The notes under the pieces: generated by a model
Databases searched by the model: none
What the model was told of the DNA's origin: nothing
The model's input: only the letters and a program-made list of their open reading frames with translations
Part shown: positions 28,399-37,330 of the stretch, one piece after another
Position numbering within the stretch: the first letter of the stretch is position 1
How the letters are laid out: each line of letters begins with the position of its first letter
Program-made: the position numbers and the translations under genes
Origin: an uncultured Nostoc sp.
GTDB lineage: Bacteria; Cyanobacteriota; Cyanobacteriia; Cyanobacteriales; Nostocaceae
Assembly: GCF_937863485.1 (NCBI RefSeq)
Contig: NZ_CALMFY010000057.1
Coordinates: 76,777 to 140,776 of the forward strand
DNA length: 64,000 nt
Direction of reading: 5' to 3'

Positions 28399-29436
28399 AT
28401 GAAGTATAACCAACTTGGCAAGAGTGACTTAAAAGTTTCTGAAATTTGTCTGGGCACAATGACTTATGGAGAGCAAAATACGATTGAAGAAGCCCATGAG
28501 CAGTTAGATTATTCTATTGCTCAAGGAGTCAACTTTATTGATGCGGCTGAGATGTACCCTGTCCCCACAAGTGGCGAAACTTATGGATTAACTGAAACTT
28601 ACATTGGGGAATGGTTAAAGCGTCAACAAAGAGATCAACTAATTATAGCTACTAAAATTGCTGGGCCTGGTCGAGGCTTTAAATGGGTACGTGGTGGAGC
28701 CAAAGCAATTGACCGTGATAATATCAAACAAGCCGTAGATCATAGTCTAAAAAGATTACAAACAGATTATATTGATCTGTACCAAATTCACTGGCCCGAT
28801 CGCTACGTGCCACGGTTTGGGCAAACGGTATTTGATCCGACTCAGGTGGCAGAAACGGTTCCTATCCCTGAACAGTTAGCAGTTTTTGCCGATGTAATTA
28901 AGGCAGGGAAAATTCGCTATATCGGTTTGAGTAACGAAACACCTTGGGGAGTTGCCCAATTTAGTAACGCTGCTAAACAGTTAGGATTGCCTAAAGTTGT
29001 TTCGATTCAAAATGCCTACAACTTGCTGAATCGAGTATTTGACGGAGCCTTAGCAGAGGCAGTTTACCAGGAAGAAATTGGCTTACTAGCTTATAGTCCT
29101 TTGGCATTTGGCTTCTTGACTGGCAAATACCTAAATGGCAAACTAGAGAAAGCAAGAGTCACTTTGTTTGAAAATTTTGGTCAGCGTTATTTGAAACCAA
29201 AAGTAAGTGAAGCAGTAGCAGCTTATGTGGAAATTGCCAAGCGCTATCAATTGAGTCCAGCGCATCTAGCTTTGGCATTCGTGCGGAGTCGTTGGTTTGT
29301 GCCTAGCACAATTATTGGTGCTACGACACTCGAACAACTCAAAGAGAATTTGGAAAGTGTAAATGTAGTTCTCGACAAAGACATTTTGGAAGAGCTGGAT
29401 ATAGCTCATGCTCAGTCTCCAAACCCAGCACCTTAA
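28399..29436 (+). CDS. tas: NADP(H)-dependent aldo-keto reductase, Tas type
   Basis: A 345-residue TIM-barrel oxidoreductase closely following E. coli Tas in pattern: GTMTYGEQNT, DAAEMYPVP (catalytic Asp and Tyr), TKIAGPGRG (Lys), YQIHWPDRY (His), YIGLSNETPWGV, SIQNAYNLLNR and a C-terminal NADP site (STIIGATTLEQLKENLES). It reduces aldehydes or ketones in the cytosol; the true substrate is unknown. The ATG at 28399 (MKYNQLGKSD) fits the family; an upstream TTG at 28369 is unlikely. Confidence 0.9.
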   Translation: MKYNQLGKSDLKVSEICLGTMTYGEQNTIEEAHEQLDYSIAQGVNFIDAAEMYPVPTSGETYGLTETYIGEWLKRQQRDQLIIATKIAGPGRGFKWVRGGAKAIDRDNIKQAVDHSLKRLQTDYIDLYQIHWPDRYVPRFGQTVFDPTQVAETVPIPEQLAVFADVIKAGKIRYIGLSNETPWGVAQFSNAAKQLGLPKVVSIQNAYNLLNRVFDGALAEAVYQEEIGLLAYSPLAFGFLTGKYLNGKLEKARVTLFENFGQRYLKPKVSEAVAAYVEIAKRYQLSPAHLALAFVRSRWFVPSTIIGATTLEQLKENLESVNVVLDKDILEELDIAHAQSPNPAP

Positions 29437-29499
29437 CAATTCAAAATTCAAAATTCAAAATTAAAGACAAAGGAGAAATAACTAATCTCCATTGCCTCC

Positions 29500-29521
29500 T
29501 TACCAGGCTCCAGCCTGGTAA
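29500..29521. repeat. palindromic repeat between tas and the binding-protein gene
   Basis: TTACCAGGCT pairs with AGCCTGGTAA around two bases; the next bases form another short hairpin (GAGCC...GGCTC). Preceded by three tandem CAAAATT units (29444-29461). No T-run. Confidence 0.55.
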
Positions 29522-29604
29522 CGCCTTTCGAGAGCCTCTGGCTCTGATTATTAATTTACCGTTTGTTTGGAATTGTCTCAGTTTTATGGAGCAGTAAATC
29601 ATTG

Positions 29605-30651
29605 ATGAATAAATATCAAAATTCTCATTTGCTGTGTACCTTAAAAGCAGTAGTCTGGCTTTTGGTAGCCCAATCAGGTTTGATAGTTTCTGGATGTAGT
29701 CCAACTAACTCTGCCAATTCCAGTGTTAAACCTGTAAGTGGCCATCAAGGTTCCTCAACAGCACAAAGTTCTGCACCTGAAAAACAGACAGTAGTTCGCA
29801 TTGGTTATATTAAGGGAAGTCTGTCTGCGATCGTAAAAGAACGCGGTACTTTAGAGCGTGAACTAGCCCCCAAGAATATTAAAGTTGAGTGGGTTGGTAC
29901 ATTCCCATCTTTTGCACCTGTATTAGAAACAATTAATGCTAAAAGTTCTGATTTAGGAGCCGGCGGCGATATTGCTGGTTTGTCTGCTTTATCTGGTGGG
30001 ATTAATGCTTGCATCATTGCTTACCGACCGGCTAATCGCAACTCAGAGGGGATTGTAGTTCATGCAGATTCCCCCATTCGGAAATTCGATGATCTTATTG
30101 GTAAAAAGGTGATTGTCAATCGAGGTGGAATCAGCGAACATTTGTTATTAAAACTATTAGAAAAAGAAAATATCCCCAAAGATAAAGTAAGTCGCGTTTA
30201 CATGAAACCTGATGAAGCCCTACCCGCTTGGGTATCACATCATGTCGATGCTTGGGCAGTTTGGGACCCTTGGGTTGCTAGTGCTGAAATCAAGTATAAT
30301 GCCCGCCAAATTCCTTTACCTGCAAAAGTCCCGCATTACTCCCTTTATATGGTGGATAGGGATGCACTAAAAGAAAAATCTGAGGCGATTAGGGGAGTTA
30401 TTGCGATTCTTGCTAAAGAGGGTGAATGGCTAAATAAACATCCCCAGGAGAATCAAAAACTATACCAAAAAGTATCAGGTTTACCGCCTGAAGTTGTGAA
30501 GCGGACATTTGAGCGCCAACCTGTTGATGGAGTGCTTCCCTTAGAACCGAAAGTGATTGCCGATTTACAGAGTGCTGCTGATTGGATATACAAACAAGGA
30601 ATTGTTCAGAAACGAGTAGAGGTGCGTGATGCACTCTGTCCAAGTTCCTAG
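29605..30651 (+). CDS. sulfonate/nitrate/taurine-type ABC substrate-binding lipoprotein
   Basis: A 348-residue periplasmic solute-binding protein. The N-terminus is a lipoprotein signal (LIVSGC lipobox), then a Ser-rich linker and a type-II periplasmic-binding fold of the SsuA group: VRIGYIKGS, LGAGGDIAGLSALSGGIN, KKVIVNRGGISEHLLLKLLE and DAWAVWDPWVASAE are family blocks. It would hand an aliphatic sulfonate or a similar anion to a permease. No permease or ATPase gene lies beside it, so it is an orphan here. The ATG at 29605 is preferred because it begins the signal peptide. Confidence 0.88.
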   Translation: MNKYQNSHLLCTLKAVVWLLVAQSGLIVSGCSPTNSANSSVKPVSGHQGSSTAQSSAPEKQTVVRIGYIKGSLSAIVKERGTLERELAPKNIKVEWVGTFPSFAPVLETINAKSSDLGAGGDIAGLSALSGGINACIIAYRPANRNSEGIVVHADSPIRKFDDLIGKKVIVNRGGISEHLLLKLLEKENIPKDKVSRVYMKPDEALPAWVSHHVDAWAVWDPWVASAEIKYNARQIPLPAKVPHYSLYMVDRDALKEKSEAIRGVIAILAKEGEWLNKHPQENQKLYQKVSGLPPEVVKRTFERQPVDGVLPLEPKVIADLQSAADWIYKQGIVQKRVEVRDALCPSS

Positions 30652-31258
30652 AGGTTGTTTAAAAAGTAATTGGTTGTGATTTTAATTGAATTATTACCCC
30701 CCTTAATCCCCCCTTTCTAAGGGGGGAAACCAGAAAATCTAGTTCCCTCCCCAATACATCGGGGAGCGTTAGGGTGGGGTAAAAAAATATTTGATACATC
30801 AATCATGACTTTTCAAACATCCTCTTAGATTAGGGACTGACAAATAAAAAAATATCCAAAAAACTCTCTCTTCCTCATTCCTCTGTGTCGCGCCAGTTGC
30901 TTCTCCCAAGGGGAGACGCTGCGCGAACAAGTCGGGGAACCCGCCCAACGCACTGGCTTCTCTGTGTCTCTGTGGTTCGTTTGTTTAGGTAATTTATTTC
31001 TTATAAATCCCTTAAAAACTAGATATTTAGTAGGTAAGATATGACTTTTACAGCAACCAAGAAAATTTGGCGTAGCCTCACAAAGAAATGGTATTACCTA
31101 GTAGTCAAATTTAAAAGTTTGGTTAGTGTCAAGAATTTTTCACGCTACACCCGCCTCAAAAGGGCTTCAGGACACTAACAATTTAAGATTTGGGATTTTG
31201 GATGAAAATTCAATTCCCAATACCGATTAACAAGTCCTATTTACCAAGGAACTTAAAC
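30652..31258. other. intergenic region with nested repeats
   Basis: No gene. It contains CCCCCCTT...AAGGGGGG (about 30697-30726), a small dispersed repeat (about 30900-30950) apparently inserted into the common CTCTGTGTCTCTGTGGTTCG phrase, and GTTAGTGTC...GACACTAAC arms at 31122-31130 and 31171-31179. Confidence 0.5.
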
Positions 31259-31930
31259 ATGGCCCAAATCAAAGTATACAGTGCAGTTGTTTGTCCTTAT
31301 GCTCATCGTACCCGTTTGGTACTCCAAGAGAAGGGCATTGACTTCGATTTGATTGAGATTGATTTGCAGAATAAGCCTGAAGGGTTTACCAAAGTTTCCC
31401 CCTATGGTAAAGTTCCTGCGCTAACTCATGGCAATGAGCCAGTTTGGGAGTCAGCAGTGATTAATGAGTATCTCGATGAGGTATTTCCCAATCCACCACT
31501 ATTACCCAGCAGTCCGATTGCCAAGGCACAGGCTCGTATCTGGATTGATTTTGCTAACACCAGGTTCGTTCCCGCTTTTTCTACCCTGCTGCGGAGTTCA
31601 GATCCCCAAAAACAAGAAGAAGCTAAACAGGAACTATACAAACACCTGGAATTCATCGAAAATGAAGGTTTGGCAAAGCTATCTGGGGAAGGCCCTTACT
31701 GGTTTGGTGAATCCATCAGTTTGGTCGATTTCACCTATTTCCCCTGGTTTGAGCGCTGGGCTGCACTGAAGCAGTATCGAGGTTTTGGGGTGCCAGAGGA
31801 ATTTACCCGTGTACGCCAGTGGAAACGTGCTTTGAAAGAGCGTGAATCTGTGAAGGCGATCGCTCACTCTAAGGAATTCTACATCGAGCGATATGCTAAA
31901 TTCGCTGCGCCTACTCTCGCTGCTGTTTAA
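31259..31930 (+). CDS. glutathione S-transferase family protein
   Basis: A 223-residue cytosolic protein. N-terminal thioredoxin-like domain with the active-site Cys in SAVVCPYAHRTRL (omega/lambda-like class), the cis-Pro motif GKVPALTH and the glutathione-binding WESAVINEYLDE; all-helical C-terminal domain from about residue 88. It probably does thiol transfer, dehydroascorbate reduction or detoxification. AAGGA lies eight bases before the ATG at 31259; an upstream frame start at 31190 is in spacer DNA. A shared terminator lies between it and the convergent MDR gene. Confidence 0.9.
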   Translation: MAQIKVYSAVVCPYAHRTRLVLQEKGIDFDLIEIDLQNKPEGFTKVSPYGKVPALTHGNEPVWESAVINEYLDEVFPNPPLLPSSPIAKAQARIWIDFANTRFVPAFSTLLRSSDPQKQEEAKQELYKHLEFIENEGLAKLSGEGPYWFGESISLVDFTYFPWFERWAALKQYRGFGVPEEFTRVRQWKRALKERESVKAIAHSKEFYIERYAKFAAPTLAAV

Positions 31931-31947
31931 ACCTAATTAATAATTAT

Positions 31948-31979
31948 GTTTCAAGTGGGGTTTAATTCTCACTTGAAAC
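31948..31979. terminator. bidirectional hairpin between convergent genes
   Basis: GTTTCAAGTG pairs with CACTTGAAAC across 12 bases; convergent genes end at 31930 and 32006. Only weak T-runs flank it. Confidence 0.55.
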
Positions 31980-32005
31980 ATATAATAAACTCTTTAAAAA
32001 TAGAA

Positions 32006-33019
32006 TTACGAATTACTAATTACGACTTTACCGAAGTGAGCCGCACTTTTGAGATAATGATAAGCTTCTCGTGCTTCAGTGAATGAAAAAACTCGATCAA
32101 TAATCGGTTTTATTTGATGCTGTTGCATCGCCTGATTCATCGCTTCAAACATTTCCCGACTGCCAACTTCAATTCCCTGAACTGTTAAATTCTTAAAAAG
32201 TATTGGACTAGGGTCAATTTCATTTCCTCTACCTGATAATACGCCAATCAAACTAATACGTCCCCCAATGCGGACTGCTTGTAGTGATTTTGGCAAAGTG
32301 CCTGCACCGCCTACTTCTACTACATGATCTACACCTATGCGATTAGTCAATTGGTAAACTTGCTTTTCCCAATCTGGTGTTGTTTTGTAGTTAATTGTCT
32401 CGTCAGCACCAAGTTGTCTAGCTCGTGCCAATTTATCATCACTGCTGGAAGTAATAATCGCTCTAGCACCATGTATCTTGGCAAACTGGAGAGCAAAAAT
32501 CGAAACTCCCCCAGTACCAAGTAATAAAACACTATCACCTGCGTGAATATTACCTTCTGTCACCAGTGCATGCCAAGCTGTGACACCTGCACAGGGCAAA
32601 GTCGCCCCTTCAATGTAGGATAGATAGTCTGGTAATATCACCAAATTATCTTGGTGTAATACGACATACTCAGCCAGCATTCCATCGTTACCACTTCCGA
32701 GAGCAGATTTCATTTTCTCTCTGGTAAAAGAGCCATAAATCCAGCCTTGGAAGAAAGTACCCGCGACGCGATCGCCTATTTTCACGCGTGTAACACCTTC
32801 CCCCACTGTCACGACTTCCCCCACACCGTCACACACGGGAATTACCGGATATTTCTGTTTAGCATCGTAAGCTCCTTCGGCGATAAGTAGATCACGGTAA
32901 TTTAGGGATGTTGCTTTAACTTGAATCAGAACTTGTCCCGCAGTTGGTTTTGGTTCAGGGCGATCGACTAATACGAGGGCATCAATCCCGGCATCGCTTT
33001 GAATTTCGTAAGCTTTCAT
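32006..33019 (-). CDS. zinc-type alcohol dehydrogenase / quinone-oxidoreductase-like MDR protein
   Basis: A 337-residue medium-chain dehydrogenase/reductase. GroES-like domain first (TSLNYRDLLIAEG, PVCDGVGEVVTVGEGVT), then the Rossmann domain with LLLGTGGVSIFALQFAK. No structural-zinc Cys quartet, and the catalytic zinc Cys position is weak, so it groups with NAD(P)-dependent quinone reductases and related alcohol dehydrogenases. The start at 33019 (MKAYEIQSD) is set by AAAGGAG about nine bases upstream; a longer frame to 33094 is unlikely. Confidence 0.87.
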   Translation of the reverse strand: MKAYEIQSDAGIDALVLVDRPEPKPTAGQVLIQVKATSLNYRDLLIAEGAYDAKQKYPVIPVCDGVGEVVTVGEGVTRVKIGDRVAGTFFQGWIYGSFTREKMKSALGSGNDGMLAEYVVLHQDNLVILPDYLSYIEGATLPCAGVTAWHALVTEGNIHAGDSVLLLGTGGVSIFALQFAKIHGARAIITSSSDDKLARARQLGADETINYKTTPDWEKQVYQLTNRIGVDHVVEVGGAGTLPKSLQAVRIGGRISLIGVLSGRGNEIDPSPILFKNLTVQGIEVGSREMFEAMNQAMQQHQIKPIIDRVFSFTEAREAYHYLKSAAHFGKVVISNS

Positions 33020-33132
33020 TGGCAGACTCCTTTTGCTAAAGATCATAGTGTAGAGAAATTTTGTGCTGCTTTTCTCCACCAAAATAATTACCAAGGAGGG
33101 GAAAAGGCTAAAGGGGAAATTTGAGTTGATAT

Positions 33133-33174
33133 AAAAAGCGGTGGTTAAATATCATATAAAACCACCGCTTTTTA
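33133..33174 (-). terminator. intrinsic terminator of nrdJ
   Basis: AAAAAGCGGTGGTT pairs with AACCACCGCTTTTT around a 13-base loop. On the minus strand it ends in a T-run, 48 bases after the nrdJ stop; it can also stop transcription from the other side. Confidence 0.82.
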
Positions 33175-33221
33175 TTGGAATAGATAAATAGTACCTACCC
33201 GAAGTTGATAGTCATTTCGCC

Positions 33222-36200
33222 TTATGAGCTTGGTTGCTGATCGGGAAACATACACTTATCAGAGTCACAACCACTAGGCCCAGCTTCTGACATTTCGCCT
33301 GAATCGTAACGGCTTAAAACTGCACAGAAATCATCTGTTTTGCGCCGTACTTTCACCTCTTGATTCAAGCGATCGTAGGTTGGTTTGTCTATTGGTTCAA
33401 ACGGTAAACGCGGGAATGATTGCAAATCGTCAAAACGAGCTAAAAGGGCTGCTGAAATATATCCTTCATCATTCTGGATAGTTTCGTAGATCCGTTGTGC
33501 CAAAGGTTCGATTTCATCAGAGCGAAGTTCCAAAGTAGCTGATGTGTTATGAGTCACATACCAACGTTGAACCTGGAGGACAAAATCAAATTGGGCTAAG
33601 ACTGAAAACTTAGAAACATCAATTTCATCAGCTGCTGGTAAATCAGCCCAAGGTACAGAAACAGGAATTTCTACTAACCACTCACTCACCCTTTGATCAA
33701 AGGGATCGTTGAGCAAATTGCCCTGTTCATCTTTGTCTGATTGAGAGGGAATGACGTTGTAACCATAGTCAATACAAGCTAAGGCTACTGGGTCATTTTT
33801 GCCGAAGGTGATCCGACGAATAAATCTTTGCGCTTTCGGGGGATGCCATCCGGAACTAGCATTAGTTAATAAAGCCTTAGTACCACTAGGTTGGACTGTG
33901 GTACAGCGATTTGGACGTTTGAGATTGTGGCGATCGCAGTAATCCCAAACAACCCGATGTACAATATCTTTCCAGGAAGTTAGATATTTTTCTTCCTCAC
34001 GCTTGAAAGCTAATCCTTGTGCAGTTGCGGGTCTTCCTTCTGCCCACCAGCGTAGCCAATCAACACCAAAAGCATGGACAAAGAAATCAAATAATCCTGT
34101 AAAAGAAACTCCTACAATCGGGTCTAATTCACGGCTGTATTGATAGCGTGGTTCCAGGAATTTGTGATTTAAAAGTGCTGCTACAGATAGCGCTCCAGCA
34201 GTGAATGCTTCTTCTTGTTCTTTGTAGTTATATGGGTCGATTTGATTAAGGTGAACCTCAGACAAATTACAGTTCCCAGTTAGGGTATTACCAAATACTC
34301 CTTTGTGATGTTCCGGTTCATTGAAGCAATAAGTATCGTGCAAACCTGGTAATTCTTCCACACCTCTGACTATTTGCCATTTACCTTTGTATTTGGCGTC
34401 ACACCCTTTGCTTACATCCAAACGCTGGCAAGGAATTTGCCCACAGTCAGTGATTTGCAAGTAATATAAATCTTGACTGCGAACACCATAATTAGTTACT
34501 GATCCTTTATGAGCGCAAAGATTTAAAGAAGAACGAATACCACATTTAGTTAGTAATAACTGGACTCGATATGCACGTTCGTAATCAGAGATGTAAATCC
34601 TAATGCCATTGCTATGTGTATTTGTGCCATCTGTATCCGCTAAACCAGCGATAAAATGCAAAATTGCTTGGCGATTCCAACTAGCAATTGCATTCAGTGA
34701 CTCTGGATTTGTTTTTAAACTTTTTAAAAATTCTCCAGAAAAACCTAAGTCTGTTACATCTATAAAAGTCGGTAAGTAGTCATAGTTTCTTTCAGGAGAC
34801 TTACTTCCGATTACAGATAAAGCTGCTTTCTGTTCATAAAGTCTAACTTTGGCATTACCATTTTTGTCTGTAGTTCCATCTCCTACAGCTATCCCCAAAG
34901 TATATGCATAACTTGGATTGATATTTAATCCATCTTCGTACTGAATAGTAAAAGGCTTAGTATGAATGTCATATCTACTAACATCCATCAAATCCTTAGT
35001 TTCTACTTCTTTGTATTCTTTTTCAAATCTATCTTTGACAAAGAAGCGATGATATTCGGTTGTATCCAAGTAAGTACCATCTGCAAATTTAACTCGATAC
35101 AGCTTGCGTTCGCTACCAGTTTTAAAAGGTGTTACTTGGCTCCAGTTTTGACCATTCCAAATATCAATTTCACCACCAACAACATCTTTGATTTTATGTA
35201 TTCCATCTCTAGTGATGAGTAAGGTATCACCACTCACACAATGGAAGTTAGCGCCAATGATTTCTCCGCATGGATTTAAAGCATATCGCTGCAAACGATG
35301 TTCTAGCTCACTAACATCCAGATTTGGATAATGTTCTTTTAACCACTGTTGTGCTGTTCCTTGTTCATAAGCTTGCAAAAAATTAACTTTCAGAGCCTGT
35401 GTTGGCAGCAAATCAATGTTTGATCGCGCTACAGCTTCACCAGCCCATTGAATCGCTCCCTCACCGCTATAATATTGTTTGCGGACAGCATTAAGACATT
35501 CTTCTAAGGTTGGCTTGCGGTGAAAAACTCTGGTATGATTTGCCATCCTGAGTGCATCACGCTCTGGATCAATTCGCCAATTGCCACTTTCATCCTGCTG
35601 CCATAAATTATCTTTGGCATCAGCGAACAAACTATCTTCGCTAGAACCTTGCCTCATGCCAGCTGAACGCCTAATGTTACCGGCAACAATTGTGACAGCA
35701 CCTTGATCAATTAATAGACAGCATTCTACTGAATTTAATTGTCGTCCTAAAGCTTTATTAAGAATAGATGCACAACCTTGATAAAGTCCAGGCAATTTTA
35801 CAGGATTAGCAACTCCTCCAAAGCCGTTAAGTGTTTCTCCTGCTTTGCGGACATCGCTGATATCGACTAATACTTCAACTTCTGTTGAAAATTGTTCATC
35901 AGTGGAGAGTTCCAACAGGGTTTGATATGATTCAACCCAACCTTCACGACTATCTCCAACGTGAATAGTGACATTATTCCCTTCTATATGAGTTTCAGTA
36001 TACTCACGTCGCTGTTGTTGAGGAGTGCTGCCAATTTCACCTTGTACAGTGACATTCAGTCGATTACGGATGGGGGGTAACTGGTTAATAAATTGTGGTT
36101 CTAGGACGGCTCCAGTGCCACAGCCCATCATTGCCAAATCCATCATTAATCCGAAGGCACTCCAGTCTTCGAGATTGGTAGAGGTGCAATTATAAGCCCC

Positions 36201-36491
36201 GGAAAAGTTCTTGGGCTTGGTTATCCAGTCTGTACCACCAACCCATAGCCAGCGTCCACTGGGCATAGCTTTCAAGTTGCGCTGCATCTGATCCAGGATG
36301 GCAGCTTCTTCTTGAGTTAGCTTTCCCAGCTTGATTAAGCCGAGTAGAGTGCGATCGCATACTTCATCCCATGTTTCCCTTAGTCCCGCCTTTGTCCGGC
36401 GGCTATAGGTTCTAAAAAATACGGGATTAGCAGCCGGTGCTGTTTCGGGAAACCTTGCACTCTGGCGTGTTCTTTCGAGATTCTGAACCAT
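33222..36491 (-). CDS. nrdJ: adenosylcobalamin-dependent ribonucleoside-triphosphate reductase with intein
   Basis: A 1089-residue precursor: a class II ribonucleotide reductase of about 766 residues plus a 323-residue intein (418-740). It makes dNTPs from NTPs by a B12-generated thiyl radical. The thiyl Cys and Glu are in NPCGEI (408, 410); redox partners are Cys102 (NCTSTN) and the Cys at 741 (CNLSEVH), which becomes residue 418 after splicing; the C-terminal shuttle Cys pair is in SGCDSDKCMF. Extein length matches the monomeric RTPR type of Lactobacillus. Enzyme activity requires splicing because the intein splits the active site. It is a single-gene unit with its own terminator. Confidence 0.95.
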   Translation of the reverse strand: MVQNLERTRQSARFPETAPAANPVFFRTYSRRTKAGLRETWDEVCDRTLLGLIKLGKLTQEEAAILDQMQRNLKAMPSGRWLWVGGTDWITKPKNFSGAYNCTSTNLEDWSAFGLMMDLAMMGCGTGAVLEPQFINQLPPIRNRLNVTVQGEIGSTPQQQRREYTETHIEGNNVTIHVGDSREGWVESYQTLLELSTDEQFSTEVEVLVDISDVRKAGETLNGFGGVANPVKLPGLYQGCASILNKALGRQLNSVECCLLIDQGAVTIVAGNIRRSAGMRQGSSEDSLFADAKDNLWQQDESGNWRIDPERDALRMANHTRVFHRKPTLEECLNAVRKQYYSGEGAIQWAGEAVARSNIDLLPTQALKVNFLQAYEQGTAQQWLKEHYPNLDVSELEHRLQRYALNPCGEIIGANFHCVSGDTLLITRDGIHKIKDVVGGEIDIWNGQNWSQVTPFKTGSERKLYRVKFADGTYLDTTEYHRFFVKDRFEKEYKEVETKDLMDVSRYDIHTKPFTIQYEDGLNINPSYAYTLGIAVGDGTTDKNGNAKVRLYEQKAALSVIGSKSPERNYDYLPTFIDVTDLGFSGEFLKSLKTNPESLNAIASWNRQAILHFIAGLADTDGTNTHSNGIRIYISDYERAYRVQLLLTKCGIRSSLNLCAHKGSVTNYGVRSQDLYYLQITDCGQIPCQRLDVSKGCDAKYKGKWQIVRGVEELPGLHDTYCFNEPEHHKGVFGNTLTGNCNLSEVHLNQIDPYNYKEQEEAFTAGALSVAALLNHKFLEPRYQYSRELDPIVGVSFTGLFDFFVHAFGVDWLRWWAEGRPATAQGLAFKREEEKYLTSWKDIVHRVVWDYCDRHNLKRPNRCTTVQPSGTKALLTNASSGWHPPKAQRFIRRITFGKNDPVALACIDYGYNVIPSQSDKDEQGNLLNDPFDQRVSEWLVEIPVSVPWADLPAADEIDVSKFSVLAQFDFVLQVQRWYVTHNTSATLELRSDEIEPLAQRIYETIQNDEGYISAALLARFDDLQSFPRLPFEPIDKPTYDRLNQEVKVRRKTDDFCAVLSRYDSGEMSEAGPSGCDSDKCMFPDQQPSS
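34272..35240 (-). other. LAGLIDADG-type intein within nrdJ
   Basis: Begins at Cys418 (CVSGDTLLITRDG, splicing block A) and ends at Asn740, followed by Cys741 as the +1 nucleophile. Block B is represented by DTTEYHRFF, and the two homing-endonuclease motifs are YTLGIAVGDGT and HFIAGLADTDG. The last residues are TLTGN: the residue before the terminal Asn is Gly instead of the usual His. Both endonuclease acidic residues look intact, so it may be a full-length mobile intein. Confidence 0.92.
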
Positions 36492-36735
36492 ATATCAAGT
36501 GTCTTGCGTGCGGACAGATTATGACTATACGCCAAGTAGTTTGAGTATTAAAGATTGTCAAATTGTCCACTTTACGCTAGCTCTAGCCGGACTATTTGCA
36601 ACAGAAATTTATGATGTATAATGTCCCTCACCCTTGGGAGAATCTCAATATTGAGTTTTAATTAGCACTAATTAACTCATAAGTAAATTCTCTTTATACC
36701 AATTCTTATTTAATTACTCAGCGGAGGCGTAAACT

Positions 36736-37245
36736 TTGCTTAAAATTATCCAGGTAGAGACTGAGGAAGATAAATCTCATATACAGAAACTGTTTTGGGA
36801 ATATTTTAACGAGACTAAGTTGATATTCAGCCATCGGTTCGGCATCCATTTAGATGTTGATACATTCTTTGAGCAATATATGATTCAACTTCACGAATTC
36901 ATACCCCCTTCAGGACGCTTGCTTTTGGGACAATCCGAGGCACAAATAGCCGGCTGCGCTTGCTTACGAAAAATTGGTGAAGATGTTGGCGAAATTAAAA
37001 GGATGTATGTAAGGCCAGAATTTCGCTCAAAAGGAATCGGTCGGTCTTTATTAGAAGCTATCATCAATGAAGCTGTTTACATTGGTTACTCAAGGATACG
37101 TTTAGACAGTGCCCCTTTTGCAAAGGAAGCACAGGCACTTTATCGGATATTTGGCTTTCAAGATATCGAGCCGTATTTGGAAAAAACAGAGATTCCTCTA
37201 GAACATCGAGCAAACTGGGTTTTTATGGAATTGATTTTAAAATGA
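36736..37245 (+). CDS. GNAT family N-acetyltransferase
   Basis: A 169-residue acetyl-CoA-dependent transferase with the family core VGEIKRMYVRPEFRSKGIG followed by RSLLEAIINEA (acetyl-CoA pyrophosphate loop R-x-K-G-I-G) and a final ALYRIFGFQDIEPY motif. Substrate unknown. The start is TTG at 36736, with GGAGG about ten bases upstream; no ATG near this point fits. Followed after 85 bases by the GMC oxidoreductase. Confidence 0.86.
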   Translation: MLKIIQVETEEDKSHIQKLFWEYFNETKLIFSHRFGIHLDVDTFFEQYMIQLHEFIPPSGRLLLGQSEAQIAGCACLRKIGEDVGEIKRMYVRPEFRSKGIGRSLLEAIINEAVYIGYSRIRLDSAPFAKEAQALYRIFGFQDIEPYLEKTEIPLEHRANWVFMELILK

Positions 37246-37330
37246 CGCGAGATTCCTAACATCGTCACTCTCCCGTTCATTGCTAGCATTACCATTTTTT
37301 AAAGTAGTTGAATTTACAAGCGAGGATGTC

